Below are positions 26,751 through 36,436 of a stretch of DNA of 64,000 bases, piece after piece. Position numbers and translations under genes: made by a program. Location of the stretch: assembly GCA_029974985.1 (NCBI GenBank), contig JARKQC010000203.1:64458-128457 (forward strand), read 5' to 3'. This stretch comes from Bacteroidota bacterium (GTDB lineage: Bacteria > Bacteroidota > Ignavibacteria > Kapaibacteriales > UBA2268). Position 1 is the first letter of the stretch; each line of letters starts with the position of its first letter. The notes beneath the pieces are model-generated. The model was not told where the DNA came from. It saw only the letters and a list, made by a program, of their open reading frames with translations, and searched no databases.

Positions 26751-28790
26751 TTAATCTCTATTTGGTGTTTCAATAGTTATCTGAACAGTACGGCAATAAT
26801 ATCTTCCCTCGGGTGTAGAATTATCATATAAAATCACTTGTTCACCAAGCCCTTCGACTTTTGCATTTTCAATTTTTAATCTATCTGCAACTGCTTTTGC
26901 ACGTTTTTCTGATATGCGTTTATTAACATCTTCGTCGCCAATTAAATCAGTATATCCTTGAATATATATAGTTGCATTTTGAGTAATTCGATTTTTAATA
27001 AAATCAACAACTTTTGTATGTTCGCTACGTAAGTCAGATTTTCCGAAATCAAATAAGATTAAACTATAATACTCAAATTCCCTATCTTTAATTCTTTCGA
27101 GCCGTTTACGGTCTATAGTAAGCTGTTCGATTGGCAATCTATTTTTTGTAGAAACAACTGTCTGCCCTAATGAATCAGTTACAGATAAATAATAAAATAT
27201 ATTTCCCGCAGATTTAGGTGCATTTTTTGTATCCTTTCCAAGCGTCCAATCAAGATTTTTTGGTACATTTCCTTTGCCATCGAAAGAAGCGACATCTTTA
27301 TTTTCATATACTGCTTTTACTTCCCAATTTTTTACGCCAGCATTTGCTTCATATTCGGGTTTAAATCTTAAATTATAATTTGATAAAACACGCATAGTAT
27401 CAACTGTAAAAACAGGCTCAGTAATTCTTGGGTCGCTTGCAACAATTTCCACTCTTCGATTTTCAGAGTCGCTTTCGGGCTCGTCTAAACGTGTAAATTT
27501 TTCGGGTAAATTTCTTGCTATTACAGTCATTCTCGAATTATCAATTCCCCATGCTTCATTTAAATAATTTTTAACTTTCGCTGCTCTATCAAGCGACAGA
27601 GCTTTATTATTTTTTTCATCTCCGGAATTAGAATTTGTACCCGTAATTTTAATCGTTGTCTCGGGATTATTTTTCATCCTTTCGCCAATAATATTCAATA
27701 TTTGATAATAGGTTTCAATTGGTCCTAAATTTTGTAAATTTGCTTGAGAAAAATTATTAGTTTCGCGTGGACTTAATTTTTTATATTTTACAGGAATTTC
27801 TGATGATAAAGAATCAAAGAAAATATAATTCAAGAGTGGTCTCATATTATATGTAATAAAATCCTCAATTTTAAGAGAAAAATTTTTATTTTCTTTTCCT
27901 AATGAATCAACTTCCACTACTGAAATATTTGCCATTAACTCTGGTGGATTTGGAGGCAAAGGCATTTCTGGAAATGGTGGCGGTAGTGGTGGTGCCGGTG
28001 GCGGTGGTGGTGGTGGTGGCTGTCTATATTTTAATGAAGCACCGATTTGAATTTGATGAACATTCCAACTTAAATCTTTCATTACGGGAGTTAATAATAA
28101 ATTATAAAATATCTCGGGTGAAAGAAAAATAGAACGCTTTTTATCAAGTGCCATATCATAAGAAGCGCCGAGTTTCAAACCAAAAAACAATACATTGGGA
28201 TTTGGAATATCGCCATACGATACATTCCAAGTTAATAAACCATTACTAAATGTACCTTTATCGCGTGGGCTTATAATTTCTTCTACATGTGTGTAATGAT
28301 GGTCAACAAGCATTGCTATGCGAAATCCGAAATGCCCCATCAATTCATCTTGTAATCTATATGAAACCATTGGTTCGAGTCCGATAGTTCCAAACTGAAC
28401 ATCAAAACGATTTTCGATTGTAGCATTAATAGAAGAACCCGTAGTAATATCAAGGACTGGTAAAACCTGAGATTCTTTAAGCAATCCATTATATGATGAA
28501 TAACCAAATCTTGCAGAAATTTGCCACATTTCATCTATTGGATAATCAATTAATCCGCCAAAAGTAAAACCAGTACCAAAACCACCATTGAACTTAGGAC
28601 AACAACTATTAAATCCATTAATTTCAGTGATTGATGATGAGTGAAAATTCAAATTATAAGCCGCTGAAATTCCATATTTGGGTTTTAATTCATAATTTAC
28701 GGTATCTATTTCTAATGAATCTTGTGCCGTAAGTTTATAAGTAAAAAATATTATAATAATTAAATAATTAATTAAGTTTGTGATTTTCAT
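26751..28790 (-). CDS. OmpA-family outer-membrane protein with N-terminal barrel, proline-rich linker and C-terminal peptidoglycan-binding domains
   Basis: The 679-residue protein has a signal peptide (about 1-22) and an N-terminal beta-barrel-like region (about 30-255). A proline-rich segment at about 259-285 contains a run of eight prolines. A first OmpA-like region follows (about 300-460, with IKITGTNSNSGDEKNN and ENRRVEIV), then a beta-sandwich-like spacer, and a final OmpA domain (about 570-679, ILFDFGKSDLRSEH, ISEKRAKAVADRL). Such proteins anchor the outer membrane to peptidoglycan. The duplicated OmpA region and polyproline linker are unusual for OmpA itself. It is the promoter-proximal gene before coaC. 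TATATTTG on the minus strand at 28832-28825 is a plausible -7 element 35 nt upstream. Confidence 0.85.
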   Translation of the reverse strand: MKITNLINYLIIIIFFTYKLTAQDSLEIDTVNYELKPKYGISAAYNLNFHSSSITEINGFNSCCPKFNGGFGTGFTFGGLIDYPIDEMWQISARFGYSSYNGLLKESQVLPVLDITTGSSINATIENRFDVQFGTIGLEPMVSYRLQDELMGHFGFRIAMLVDHHYTHVEEIISPRDKGTFSNGLLTWNVSYGDIPNPNVLFFGLKLGASYDMALDKKRSIFLSPEIFYNLLLTPVMKDLSWNVHQIQIGASLKYRQPPPPPPPPAPPLPPPFPEMPLPPNPPELMANISVVEVDSLGKENKNFSLKIEDFITYNMRPLLNYIFFDSLSSEIPVKYKKLSPRETNNFSQANLQNLGPIETYYQILNIIGERMKNNPETTIKITGTNSNSGDEKNNKALSLDRAAKVKNYLNEAWGIDNSRMTVIARNLPEKFTRLDEPESDSENRRVEIVASDPRITEPVFTVDTMRVLSNYNLRFKPEYEANAGVKNWEVKAVYENKDVASFDGKGNVPKNLDWTLGKDTKNAPKSAGNIFYYLSVTDSLGQTVVSTKNRLPIEQLTIDRKRLERIKDREFEYYSLILFDFGKSDLRSEHTKVVDFIKNRITQNATIYIQGYTDLIGDEDVNKRISEKRAKAVADRLKIENAKVEGLGEQVILYDNSTPEGRYYCRTVQITIETPNRD

Positions 28791-28824
28791 AATGAAATTA
28801 TTGTTTATTCAAATTTTTAAACTA

Positions 28825-28832
28825 CAAATATA
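28825..28832 (-). promoter_or_regulatory. Putative -7 element of the OmpA-coaBC transcript
   Basis: CAAATATA on the plus strand is TATATTTG on the minus strand, matching TAnnTTTG. The nearest CAAA that could be the -33 box is at 28857-28860, 24 nt away, somewhat long. The start codon is 35 nt downstream. Confidence 0.45.
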
Positions 28833-28876
28833 ATCATATTCATTTTATTATAGTTTCAAAAATCCCAATTTTTAAG

Positions 28877-29449
28877 CTAATTTTTTAAAAGTATATCAAT
28901 ATGTTTCTCTAAATTTATCAAATAATCCTTATATGAATTTGGAGTCATTCTATTAATATATAATAATAATGCACCCGTTATTAAGTTTATTAAATTATTT
29001 AGATAAATATTACTTCTTTCAGCAAATAAATTATCAAATTCATTTTTAAATATTGAATTATGCATTTCTTCTAATTTATTTTTTAATGCTTCGATATTTC
29101 CAACATTATAAGAGTTCGTTAGATATAAGAGATGATAAATCCCTATATATTGAATATAATAGTTTGACAATTTTTTTGCTTTCATTTTTATTAATTCTTT
29201 TTGGTCGGAAGTATTATATTCAAAATCTAATACAAACAACTTACACTCATCAATAAATTCACAAGCACTCATAAAAGTAAGCTCCTTTACATCTTTATAA
29301 TAGTTATAAATCGTTGCATAAGAATATCCAGCTTTATCAGCAATACTTCTTACGCTCAACGCTTCGATACCTTCGGATTGAATTATATTTTTTGTACTAT
29401 CCAAAAAATATCTGAGCATTCTTTCGTTTTGAATTTGATTTTTTGCCAT
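28877..29449 (-). CDS. TetR family transcriptional regulator
   Basis: With the ATG at 29449 the protein is 190 residues. An ATG 30 bp further upstream is possible, but an AAAGG ribosome-binding site sits right before 29449. The N-terminal TetR helix-turn-helix (about 8-55) is clear: IEALSVRSIADKAGYSYATIYNYYKD. The C-terminal ligand domain is rich in aromatic and Ile/Leu residues and is not assignable. It is divergent from lepA across about 190 bp with only weak AT palindromes. No transporter or enzyme is adjacent on its own strand, so the target is unknown; autoregulation would be typical of the family. Confidence 0.88.
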   Translation of the reverse strand: MAKNQIQNERMLRYFLDSTKNIIQSEGIEALSVRSIADKAGYSYATIYNYYKDVKELTFMSACEFIDECKLFVLDFEYNTSDQKELIKMKAKKLSNYYIQYIGIYHLLYLTNSYNVGNIEALKNKLEEMHNSIFKNEFDNLFAERSNIYLNNLINLITGALLLYINRMTPNSYKDYLINLEKHIDILLKN

Positions 29450-29646
29450 AAAAAACCTTTTTAAATAAATTATTAACATAAATATAAATTATTAATATCT
29501 ATATATTTTTTTAACAGTATTAACGAAATTGTAAATTTTATATTATTTTAATTTAAAAGAAAAATATTTTTTTTATAACTAATCAAAATTAATATCAATC
29601 GTCTATATATTGTTAAAAAGAATTTTAAGCTCATTTGTCAAAAAAT

Positions 29647-31461
29647 ATGAATCATATACCATTAAGCAGATTTAGAAATTTTTGTATCATTGCTCATATT
29701 GACCATGGTAAATCCACGCTTGCAGATAGATTGCTCGAATATACGGGACGCGTTACAGCAAGAGAAATGGTTAATAATCAAATATTGGATTCTAATCCAC
29801 TCGAACAAGAACGCGGAATAACTATCAAACTTCACGCAATTCAGATGAATTATAAAGCCCAAGATGGCGAGGAATATATTTTAAATTTAATTGATACTCC
29901 CGGACACGTTGATTTTACTTACGAGGTTTCACGCTCATTAGTTGCTTGCGAGGGCGCTTTGCTCGTTGTTGATGCAACTCAAGGAATCGAAGCTCAGACA
30001 ATTAGTAATTTATATTTAGCCTTAGGTAACGATTTAGAAATAATTCCAATATTAAATAAAATTGATTTGCCATCTGCACAAACTACTATGGAAGATGTTA
30101 AAGGACAAATTAAAGAATTAATTGGCTCAACAGATGATGAAATCATACCTGCTTCAGCAAAACAAGGTATTGGAATAAAGAATATCCTCGAAGCTATTGT
30201 TACAAAAATCCCTGCTCCGAAAGGTGACCCAAATGCACCATTAAAAGCTTTAATTTATGATTCTGTATTTGATTCTTACCGCGGCGTTATAGTAAATGTA
30301 AGAGTGTTCGAAGGCACTTTACGCGAAAATGAGAAAATTTATTTTATGATGACTGGTAAAGTATATGAAACCGAAGAGGTTGGTATTTTATATATGAGCC
30401 GTCAGCGTACAAAAATGCTTCAAGCGGGAAATGTCGGCTACCTTACTGCAAGTATTAGAGATTTACACGATACAAAAGTTGGTGATACCGTTACTTATGA
30501 TAAAAATCGTTGTGGTGAGGTCATTGCTGGATTCCAAGTAGTTAAGCCAATGGTATTCTCGGGTATATATCCTGCTGATGCTGATGATTTCGAGGATTTA
30601 CGTGAGTCTTTATCTAAACTCGTTCTAAATGATGCCGCTATAACTTTCGAGCCAGAATCAAGTAATGCTCTTGGCTTTGGTTTTAGATGCGGTTTCCTTG
30701 GTTTATTACACATGGAAATTGTCCAAGAAAGGCTCGACCGTGAATTTAATCAAACTATCGTTACAACTGTTCCAAACGTTAGATACCGTGTTTTAAAAAC
30801 AAATGGCGATGTTGTATTTGTTGATAATCCCGCCGAACTTCCAAAATTAGTAGAAATCGAAGAAATTCAAGAACCCTTTATCAAAGCACAGACTCTTACT
30901 CCGCATGAATTTGTCGGCAATATTATGAAATTATGTATGGATAGACGTGGAGTACTTGTAAATCAAACTTATTTATCACAAACACGCGTAGATATACATT
31001 GGGAGTTACCACTTGCAGAAGTTGTATTTGATTTTTATGATAAATTAAAATCTACCTCAAAAGGCTATGCCTCGCTTGATTATGAATTTTATGAATATCG
31101 TAAAGGCGATCTCGTCAAACTTGATATTTTGTTAAATGGCGACCCAGTCGATGCTCTTTCATCTATCGTACATCGAAGTAAATCTTATGAATGGGGCAGA
31201 AAATTATGCGAAAAATTAAAAGATTTAATACCAAGACAAATGTTCGAAGTTGTAATTCAAGCTTCGATTGGTGCTAAAGTTATTGCACGTTCTACGGTTA
31301 AACCACTGAGAAAAAATGTTACTGCAAAATGTTATGGTGGTGATATTTCTCGTAAACGTAAACTTCTTGAGAAACAAAAAGAAGGTAAAAAACGTATGAA
31401 ACAAGTTGGTAGTATTGAAATTCCGCAAGAAGCTTTTCTTGCAGTTTTGAGTATTGATTAA
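29647..31461 (+). CDS. lepA: Elongation factor 4 (LepA)
   Basis: The protein is 604 residues from the ATG at 29647; a TTG four codons upstream (29635) is an alternative. LepA signatures are [24 protein letters not shown] (GTPase G1), [16 protein letters not shown] (G3), NKIDLPSA (G4), and the LepA-specific C-terminal domain ending in [21 protein letters not shown]. It is a ribosome-associated translational GTPase that acts in translation and 30S biogenesis. It opens a tight plus-strand operon with lepB 24 bp downstream, a pairing known from many bacteria. Confidence 0.97.
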   Translation: MNHIPLSRFRNFCIIAHIDHGKSTLADRLLEYTGRVTAREMVNNQILDSNPLEQERGITIKLHAIQMNYKAQDGEEYILNLIDTPGHVDFTYEVSRSLVACEGALLVVDATQGIEAQTISNLYLALGNDLEIIPILNKIDLPSAQTTMEDVKGQIKELIGSTDDEIIPASAKQGIGIKNILEAIVTKIPAPKGDPNAPLKALIYDSVFDSYRGVIVNVRVFEGTLRENEKIYFMMTGKVYETEEVGILYMSRQRTKMLQAGNVGYLTASIRDLHDTKVGDTVTYDKNRCGEVIAGFQVVKPMVFSGIYPADADDFEDLRESLSKLVLNDAAITFEPESSNALGFGFRCGFLGLLHMEIVQERLDREFNQTIVTTVPNVRYRVLKTNGDVVFVDNPAELPKLVEIEEIQEPFIKAQTLTPHEFVGNIMKLCMDRRGVLVNQTYLSQTRVDIHWELPLAEVVFDFYDKLKSTSKGYASLDYEFYEYRKGDLVKLDILLNGDPVDALSSIVHRSKSYEWGRKLCEKLKDLIPRQMFEVVIQASIGAKVIARSTVKPLRKNVTAKCYGGDISRKRKLLEKQKEGKKRMKQVGSIEIPQEAFLAVLSID

Positions 31462-31485
31462 AAAAATATATTTTATAGAGGCTTT

Positions 31486-32412
31486 ATGAATGAGAAAACA
31501 TCATTTTCGTTAGTTGAATATTTTAAAAATAAGAAAAAGCAAAAAAAGAAACCAGAAACTCCAAAAGAGCAGTTTATATCTTGGGTGAAAACTATTTTTG
31601 GCGCTATTATTGTGGTTATGTTTATTAATGGTGCGGCTATTGCTTCTTTTGTAGTGCCAACGGGCTCGATGGAGAATACTGTTATGACTGGAGATTTTCT
31701 TTTTGTAAATAAATTTCTTTACGGACCAACAACACCACAACTTATACCATTTCTAAACATACCATTACCTTTTTATAAATTTCCGGGTATAAAAGATCCA
31801 GAAAAAAATGATGTGATTGTTTTTATTTATCCAGGTGATAGAGACCAAGTTAAGCCAAGCGAATTTGTATATTATCTTAAAAGATGTGTTGCTACCGCAG
31901 GTGATACTTTAACTATCGAAAACAAAAAGTTATTTGTTAACGGAAAAGAAATTCCACTTGCTCCTAATGGACGCTATGATAGAGAATTACCAATTTACCC
32001 GGGTGATAGACAGCGTACATTTCCAGCAGGTGCAAATTTTACAAGAGATAATTACGGACCAATACGTATTCCTAAAAAAGGTGATTTAATCCAATTAACT
32101 TCTCAAAATATTCGCCAATGGGATGTATTTATTACTCGCGAAGGACACGAGGTATCTTCTTCTTCGACAAATGTTTATATTGATGGAAAAGAAGTTAGCG
32201 AATATAAAGTTGAGCGTGATTATTGCTTTGCGCTTGGCGACAATAGAGACAATAGTTTAGATAGCCGTTATTGGGGTTTTGTACCTTATGATAATGTAGT
32301 TGGTAGCCCAATTATTGTTTATTGGTCGTGGGATACTAATACTCCGATGGGAAGTTTTATTGAAAAAATTAAATCAATACGATTTTCAAGAATGGGTACT
32401 TTAATAAATTAA
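31486..32412 (+). CDS. lepB: Signal peptidase I
   Basis: The 308-residue S26 peptidase has a cytoplasmic Lys-rich N-terminus and one membrane segment (about 34-55). The catalytic Ser61 is in VPTGSMENT, the general-base Lys132 in YYLKRCVA, and the conserved ALGDNRDNSLDSRYWGFV box lies near residue 250. It cleaves signal peptides of exported proteins, of which this window encodes many. It follows lepA closely and precedes a second, shorter homologue by 8 bp. Confidence 0.96.
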   Translation: MNEKTSFSLVEYFKNKKKQKKKPETPKEQFISWVKTIFGAIIVVMFINGAAIASFVVPTGSMENTVMTGDFLFVNKFLYGPTTPQLIPFLNIPLPFYKFPGIKDPEKNDVIVFIYPGDRDQVKPSEFVYYLKRCVATAGDTLTIENKKLFVNGKEIPLAPNGRYDRELPIYPGDRQRTFPAGANFTRDNYGPIRIPKKGDLIQLTSQNIRQWDVFITREGHEVSSSSTNVYIDGKEVSEYKVERDYCFALGDNRDNSLDSRYWGFVPYDNVVGSPIIVYWSWDTNTPMGSFIEKIKSIRFSRMGTLIN

Positions 32413-32420
32413 TATCTTTT

Positions 32421-33185
32421 ATGAATAAAAAAAAATATAATATTTATAATAATTTTAGCTTTTCAAACCTGAGTTTATTTTCAATAATTCAGGTTTTTTT
32501 ATCTATATTTATTATTGTTTTTTTACTGAAATCCTGCGTAATAGAATTTTATAAAGTTGAATCTGCTTCGATGGAGTCAGAACTTTTCGAGGGCGAAATC
32601 GTTGTTCTTAGTAGAGTTGCATATTTTTTCGGATTACCAACGAGATTACCAATTTTTGGTATAAATTTATCACCGTATTTAAGATATTATTATCGTGATT
32701 TAAAATTAGGTGATGTTGTTATTATTGATGGTTTAATATCTCAAAATATCAATAATAAGAAATTTATTATTAAAAGAATTACAGGATTGCCCGGCGATAG
32801 CGTTGCTATTGAAGAAAATTCTTTTGGGCTACGTTATCATTTACAAAAATCGTCAGTTAATAATTCTTGTCCATTAATAAAAATTCCTCATCAGAATGAA
32901 AAAATCATAATTGATATAAATAATATTTTTCAATATGAAAATATACTAATTAATGAGTGTGATGATTTTTATTCAATAAAAAATATGATATTGGCAAATT
33001 CAGATTATAAGTATGAGCTGAAAGTTAAAAATGATTATTTTTTTGTTCAAGGTGATAATTCTAATGTTAGCTACGATTCGAGGTCTTTCGGCTTAATACC
33101 ACAAAAATCAATTATTGGCAAAGGATTAATTAGATTTTTTTCTAATAAAAAAAGAAAAGATAAGTCTATAATTAAATTAATTTGA
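32421..33185 (+). CDS. Second signal peptidase I paralogue
   Basis: The 254-residue S26 family protein has a membrane segment (about 18-38), the Ser50 nucleophile in VESASMES, the Lys118 base in IIKRITGLPGD and the terminal box GDNSNVSYDSRSFG near residue 210. The catalytic dyad is therefore intact. It is more diverged than the neighbouring LepB (the usual ALGDNRDNS is QGDNSNVSY), with an Asn/Ile-rich insertion between the Lys and the terminal box. Tandem SPases may divide substrates; a lipid- or pilin-specific role cannot be shown from sequence. It lies in the lepA - lepB - ispF operon. Confidence 0.9.
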   Translation: MNKKKYNIYNNFSFSNLSLFSIIQVFLSIFIIVFLLKSCVIEFYKVESASMESELFEGEIVVLSRVAYFFGLPTRLPIFGINLSPYLRYYYRDLKLGDVVIIDGLISQNINNKKFIIKRITGLPGDSVAIEENSFGLRYHLQKSSVNNSCPLIKIPHQNEKIIIDINNIFQYENILINECDDFYSIKNMILANSDYKYELKVKNDYFFVQGDNSNVSYDSRSFGLIPQKSIIGKGLIRFFSNKKRKDKSIIKLI

Positions 33186-33224
33186 AAAATATTAAGTTTC
33201 AATAATTATTGGATTTGCATTATT

Positions 33225-33695
33225 ATGGTTGGCTTTGGTTATGATGTTCATAGATTAGAAGTTGGTGAAAAATTAATTCTTGGTGGTGTGTTAATTTCAG
33301 AAAATTTTGGGACGCTTGCTCATAGCGACGGAGATGCTTTAGCGCATTCAATTATAGATGCACTGCTCGGTGCGGCGGGATTGGGTGATATTGGCGAGCA
33401 TTTTCCAGATACCGATGATAAATATAAAGGTGCCGATAGTATGAAATTATTATTGAATACACTTAATTTAATAAATGAAAATGGATATAAAATCATAAAT
33501 ATTGATTCACTTATTCAATTAGAAAAACCAAAACTAAAAGAATTCAAGGAACAAATCAGAAAAAATGTTGCAAATTTATGTAATTTAGACGTCGCAAGAA
33601 TAAATATTAAAGCGGGAACTAACGAAAAAATGGGCTTTATTGGTCGCTCTGAAGGGATTGCAGTATTTACAGTTTGTCAATTAGAAAAAAAATAA
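33225..33695 (+). CDS. ispF: 2-C-methyl-D-erythritol 2,4-cyclodiphosphate synthase
   Basis: The 156-residue protein is a full-length IspF. GFGYDVHRL carries metal ligands Asp7 and His9, GGVLI and HSDGDALAHSIIDALLGAAGLGDIG lie near residues 22-56, and EKMGFIGRSEGIA is at the C-terminus. It is the MEP-pathway enzyme that makes MEcPP for isoprenoids. No other MEP gene is adjacent. It is the fourth gene of the lepA operon, followed 5 bp later by the histidine kinase ATG. Confidence 0.97.
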   Translation: MVGFGYDVHRLEVGEKLILGGVLISENFGTLAHSDGDALAHSIIDALLGAAGLGDIGEHFPDTDDKYKGADSMKLLLNTLNLINENGYKIINIDSLIQLEKPKLKEFKEQIRKNVANLCNLDVARINIKAGTNEKMGFIGRSEGIAVFTVCQLEKK

Positions 33696-33700
33696 TTCTG

Positions 33701-35986
33701 ATGAAAAAACTTATTATTTATATTATTGTATTATTTGCATTTATTCCTATAAATGCTGAAGAATATACTAATAAGTTCATTATTAATAATATTAAAGAAA
33801 TTAATATTGGAAATAGTTTATTTATTCAATCTGAAAAAAATTCTAATTCTATAATTTATAATTTTGAATATATTTTTACAAGTGGCGATGAAAATATTAG
33901 AATAATACCTATTGATACCAATAATAAAACTATAGGTATCACTTTAAAAAATACCAATATTTTATCATTTTCGAAATTTAATTCTAATATCATTTTTTTA
34001 TCAAAAGAGAATAATGATTTCTTTATATCAATAATAAATCCAAATGGAGATATAATTTTTAAACAGCTTATTTTTTCAATTAATATCCCAATAGAAAATG
34101 AAAAATGTAAAATCGTTAATATTATTGATTCAAAAAGATATTTATTTAATATTGATGATAATTTATATAGCATAGATTTTGATAACGCAAAAAAAGCAAA
34201 TTATAGAATAATTTCTAAAATTAATGGTAATTTACTCGAATTAGATAATGAATCTGGTTTCAACAAAGCTGAATATGCTATTGTAGAAAACTCTAATAAT
34301 AGCATAATTATAAATTTTTACGACCACGAGAATAATTTTTTATTTTTGAGTAAATTAGTTTCTTATGATAATAGCAAATGGCTTGATTTAGGCACTCACC
34401 TTGCTTTTCTTAGCTCTCCCGGCAGTATGCAGACGTTTATCCAAATTCTCGATAAAAATACGGGATTGCTATCATCGAATTTCTGGATAAACTCAAATAT
34501 TAATTTAATTGATATTAAAAATAATGGAAATTATATTAGTGCTAAATATATTTCAGAAAATAGTCAATCTTATAATTTGAATAAAATAAATGTTTATCAT
34601 AACAATAAAAAGGATTTGAACGAATATATATCTTTGGAGAAAAATAATTTAGAGCCTTTATATTTAAAAGAAGAAAATGATAAAATTATTATAATTTTTT
34701 CAAATTCAATATCTATATTTGATAATTCATTAAAAGAAATCGCTTACAAATTCTATCCAAATGCAAAAAAAATATTTGATGATAATTCAATACAATATAT
34801 CACTCTTACGCAAATAAATAATTCTTTTTATCTAATTTCTAACATTTTGAGTATTAAATTTGATTTAGTTGAAAATGAATATTGGTTTTTTAAAAAGATA
34901 TTTTTTGAGTTTAAAAATTATTTTCTAATACTATTACTTTCCTTATTATTGATAATTTTTATTCAGCTTTTTAGACATCAACGAAGGCTAAATAAAGAAT
35001 TACTCGATTTGCCAACTACAGGATTACTTTTTGTTGTTGATTCAGCGGGACGTCTCTTAAAAATAAATAATTCTGCTGTTGAATTTCTTGAATTAAATGG
35101 AAAAATTCCTAGAAGAAAATTATTTCGCTTTTATTCAAAAAATTCTAAATCCCAAGCATTTGCAGATTTAATTGATAAAACTATTGAAACAAAAGATAAT
35201 TATACAGAGAAAATAACAATAAATATTAATAATTCAGATACAGAATGGCTTTGTAAAGCTATTGCATTACGAAATGTAACGGGAATGTTTCGCGGAGTTG
35301 TTTTATCAGCAGTTGATATAACCGAACAGCTCGAAAGAAAGCGACTTTCTAATTGGGCGCAATTAGCTCACGATATGCAAACAAATTTATCAACTATCAA
35401 GCTCAATGCCGAGCATCTCGACGTCAATAATAGTGAAAACAATAATAATAGACAGAAAAAAATTATTTATCAAGTTTCGATTTTAATGCAAAGAGTTAGA
35501 GATATAGTAACCGTCGGGCGAAATGATAAATTAAATTTTGAAATGTGTAACGCTAATGAACTATGCCACACTGTTCGAAATGAATTCGATGAACTTATGT
35601 TTCCCAATATTGAATTTGAGATTGTTTCTAATAATTTTAATATTTTATGCGATAGAGCAAAGCTTACAAGAGCAGTTCGAAATGCTGTAGAAAATGGTAT
35701 TAAAGCTATGAAAAACGAGGGTGGAAAAATTTTTATTAAATCATATCGTGAAAATATTTTCAATGTAATTTCAATCGAAGATAATGGCGAAGGTATGGAC
35801 GATGTAATTAAACAGAAAATGCTAACTCCATATTTTACAACTGCTTCAAAAACTGGTGGAAGCGGTATTGGAACAATGATTATGCAACACGTCATCGAGC
35901 AACACAAAGGGCATATTGTTATTAATACAGAAAAAGGAAAAGGCACACAAGTTTTATTTTACATCCCATTAACCCAAACAAAATAA
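33701..35986 (+). CDS. Membrane sensor histidine kinase with large periplasmic domain and PAS
   Basis: The ATG at 33701 (761 residues) gives a signal peptide directly (MKKLIIYIIVLFAFIPINA). A TTG upstream would overlap ispF and is less likely. A large Asn/Ile-rich, beta-repeat-like periplasmic region (about 22-400) precedes a membrane segment (about 404-425). A PAS-like domain follows (about 435-540, GLLFVVDSAGRLLKINNSA), then the phospho-acceptor helix LAHDMQTNLSTIK (His near 556) and an HATPase_c domain (NAVENGIKAM, DNGEGM, GGSGIGT). No response regulator gene is within the window, so it is an orphan here. Its periplasmic part suggests it senses envelope or extracellular cues, by inference. 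Confidence 0.9.
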   Translation: MKKLIIYIIVLFAFIPINAEEYTNKFIINNIKEINIGNSLFIQSEKNSNSIIYNFEYIFTSGDENIRIIPIDTNNKTIGITLKNTNILSFSKFNSNIIFLSKENNDFFISIINPNGDIIFKQLIFSINIPIENEKCKIVNIIDSKRYLFNIDDNLYSIDFDNAKKANYRIISKINGNLLELDNESGFNKAEYAIVENSNNSIIINFYDHENNFLFLSKLVSYDNSKWLDLGTHLAFLSSPGSMQTFIQILDKNTGLLSSNFWINSNINLIDIKNNGNYISAKYISENSQSYNLNKINVYHNNKKDLNEYISLEKNNLEPLYLKEENDKIIIIFSNSISIFDNSLKEIAYKFYPNAKKIFDDNSIQYITLTQINNSFYLISNILSIKFDLVENEYWFFKKIFFEFKNYFLILLLSLLLIIFIQLFRHQRRLNKELLDLPTTGLLFVVDSAGRLLKINNSAVEFLELNGKIPRRKLFRFYSKNSKSQAFADLIDKTIETKDNYTEKITININNSDTEWLCKAIALRNVTGMFRGVVLSAVDITEQLERKRLSNWAQLAHDMQTNLSTIKLNAEHLDVNNSENNNNRQKKIIYQVSILMQRVRDIVTVGRNDKLNFEMCNANELCHTVRNEFDELMFPNIEFEIVSNNFNILCDRAKLTRAVRNAVENGIKAMKNEGGKIFIKSYRENIFNVISIEDNGEGMDDVIKQKMLTPYFTTASKTGGSGIGTMIMQHVIEQHKGHIVINTEKGKGTQVLFYIPLTQTK

Positions 35987-36433
35987 ATGAAAGATGATAT
36001 TAAAGAAAAATTAAAAAATAAACGCATTGCGGCGATTGATTATGGAACAAAACGCATTGGTATTGCTGTTTGTGATGAGCTACATATATCTTGTAACCCA
36101 ATAAAAACGATTGATATAGAAAAAGAAAACTTGAAAGATGAATTAAGTCAAATTATTATAAAAGAAAGAATATCTGCTGTTGTTATTGGTTTGCCAATAT
36201 CTTATGACGACACAGAAAACACCCTAATTACAAAAATCAAATCATTTGCAGAATTTATTAAAAAAGAATTTTCTTTTGATATATATTATATTGATGAGAG
36301 TTATTCGTCTAAAAATGCAAGTGATTATATGATTGAATATGGAATAAAAAAATCTAATCGTGTAAAAAAAGGTACGATTGATAAATTTGCCGCTGTGATT
36401 ATTTTACAACGATTTTTACAAGAAATGGAGTAA
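35987..36433 (+). CDS. ruvX: RuvX/YqgF family putative pre-16S rRNA nuclease / Holliday junction resolvase
   Basis: The 148-residue RNase H-fold protein has AIDYGTKRIGIAVCD (first catalytic Asp near residue 18), VVIGLPIS near 63, YIDESYSSK near 100 and IDKFAAVIILQRFL near 128. The family processes the 16S rRNA 5' end in E. coli and has been proposed as a resolvase in other bacteria. The ATG begins right after the histidine kinase stop, indicating cotranscription. Confidence 0.93.
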   Translation: MKDDIKEKLKNKRIAAIDYGTKRIGIAVCDELHISCNPIKTIDIEKENLKDELSQIIIKERISAVVIGLPISYDDTENTLITKIKSFAEFIKKEFSFDIYYIDESYSSKNASDYMIEYGIKKSNRVKKGTIDKFAAVIILQRFLQEME

Positions 36434-36436
36434 GCA

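Noticed and set aside
29450-29646. A TetR operator in the divergent TetR/lepA gap.
   Set aside because: Only weak AT palindromes such as TTAACagtaTTAA were seen, no better than chance.
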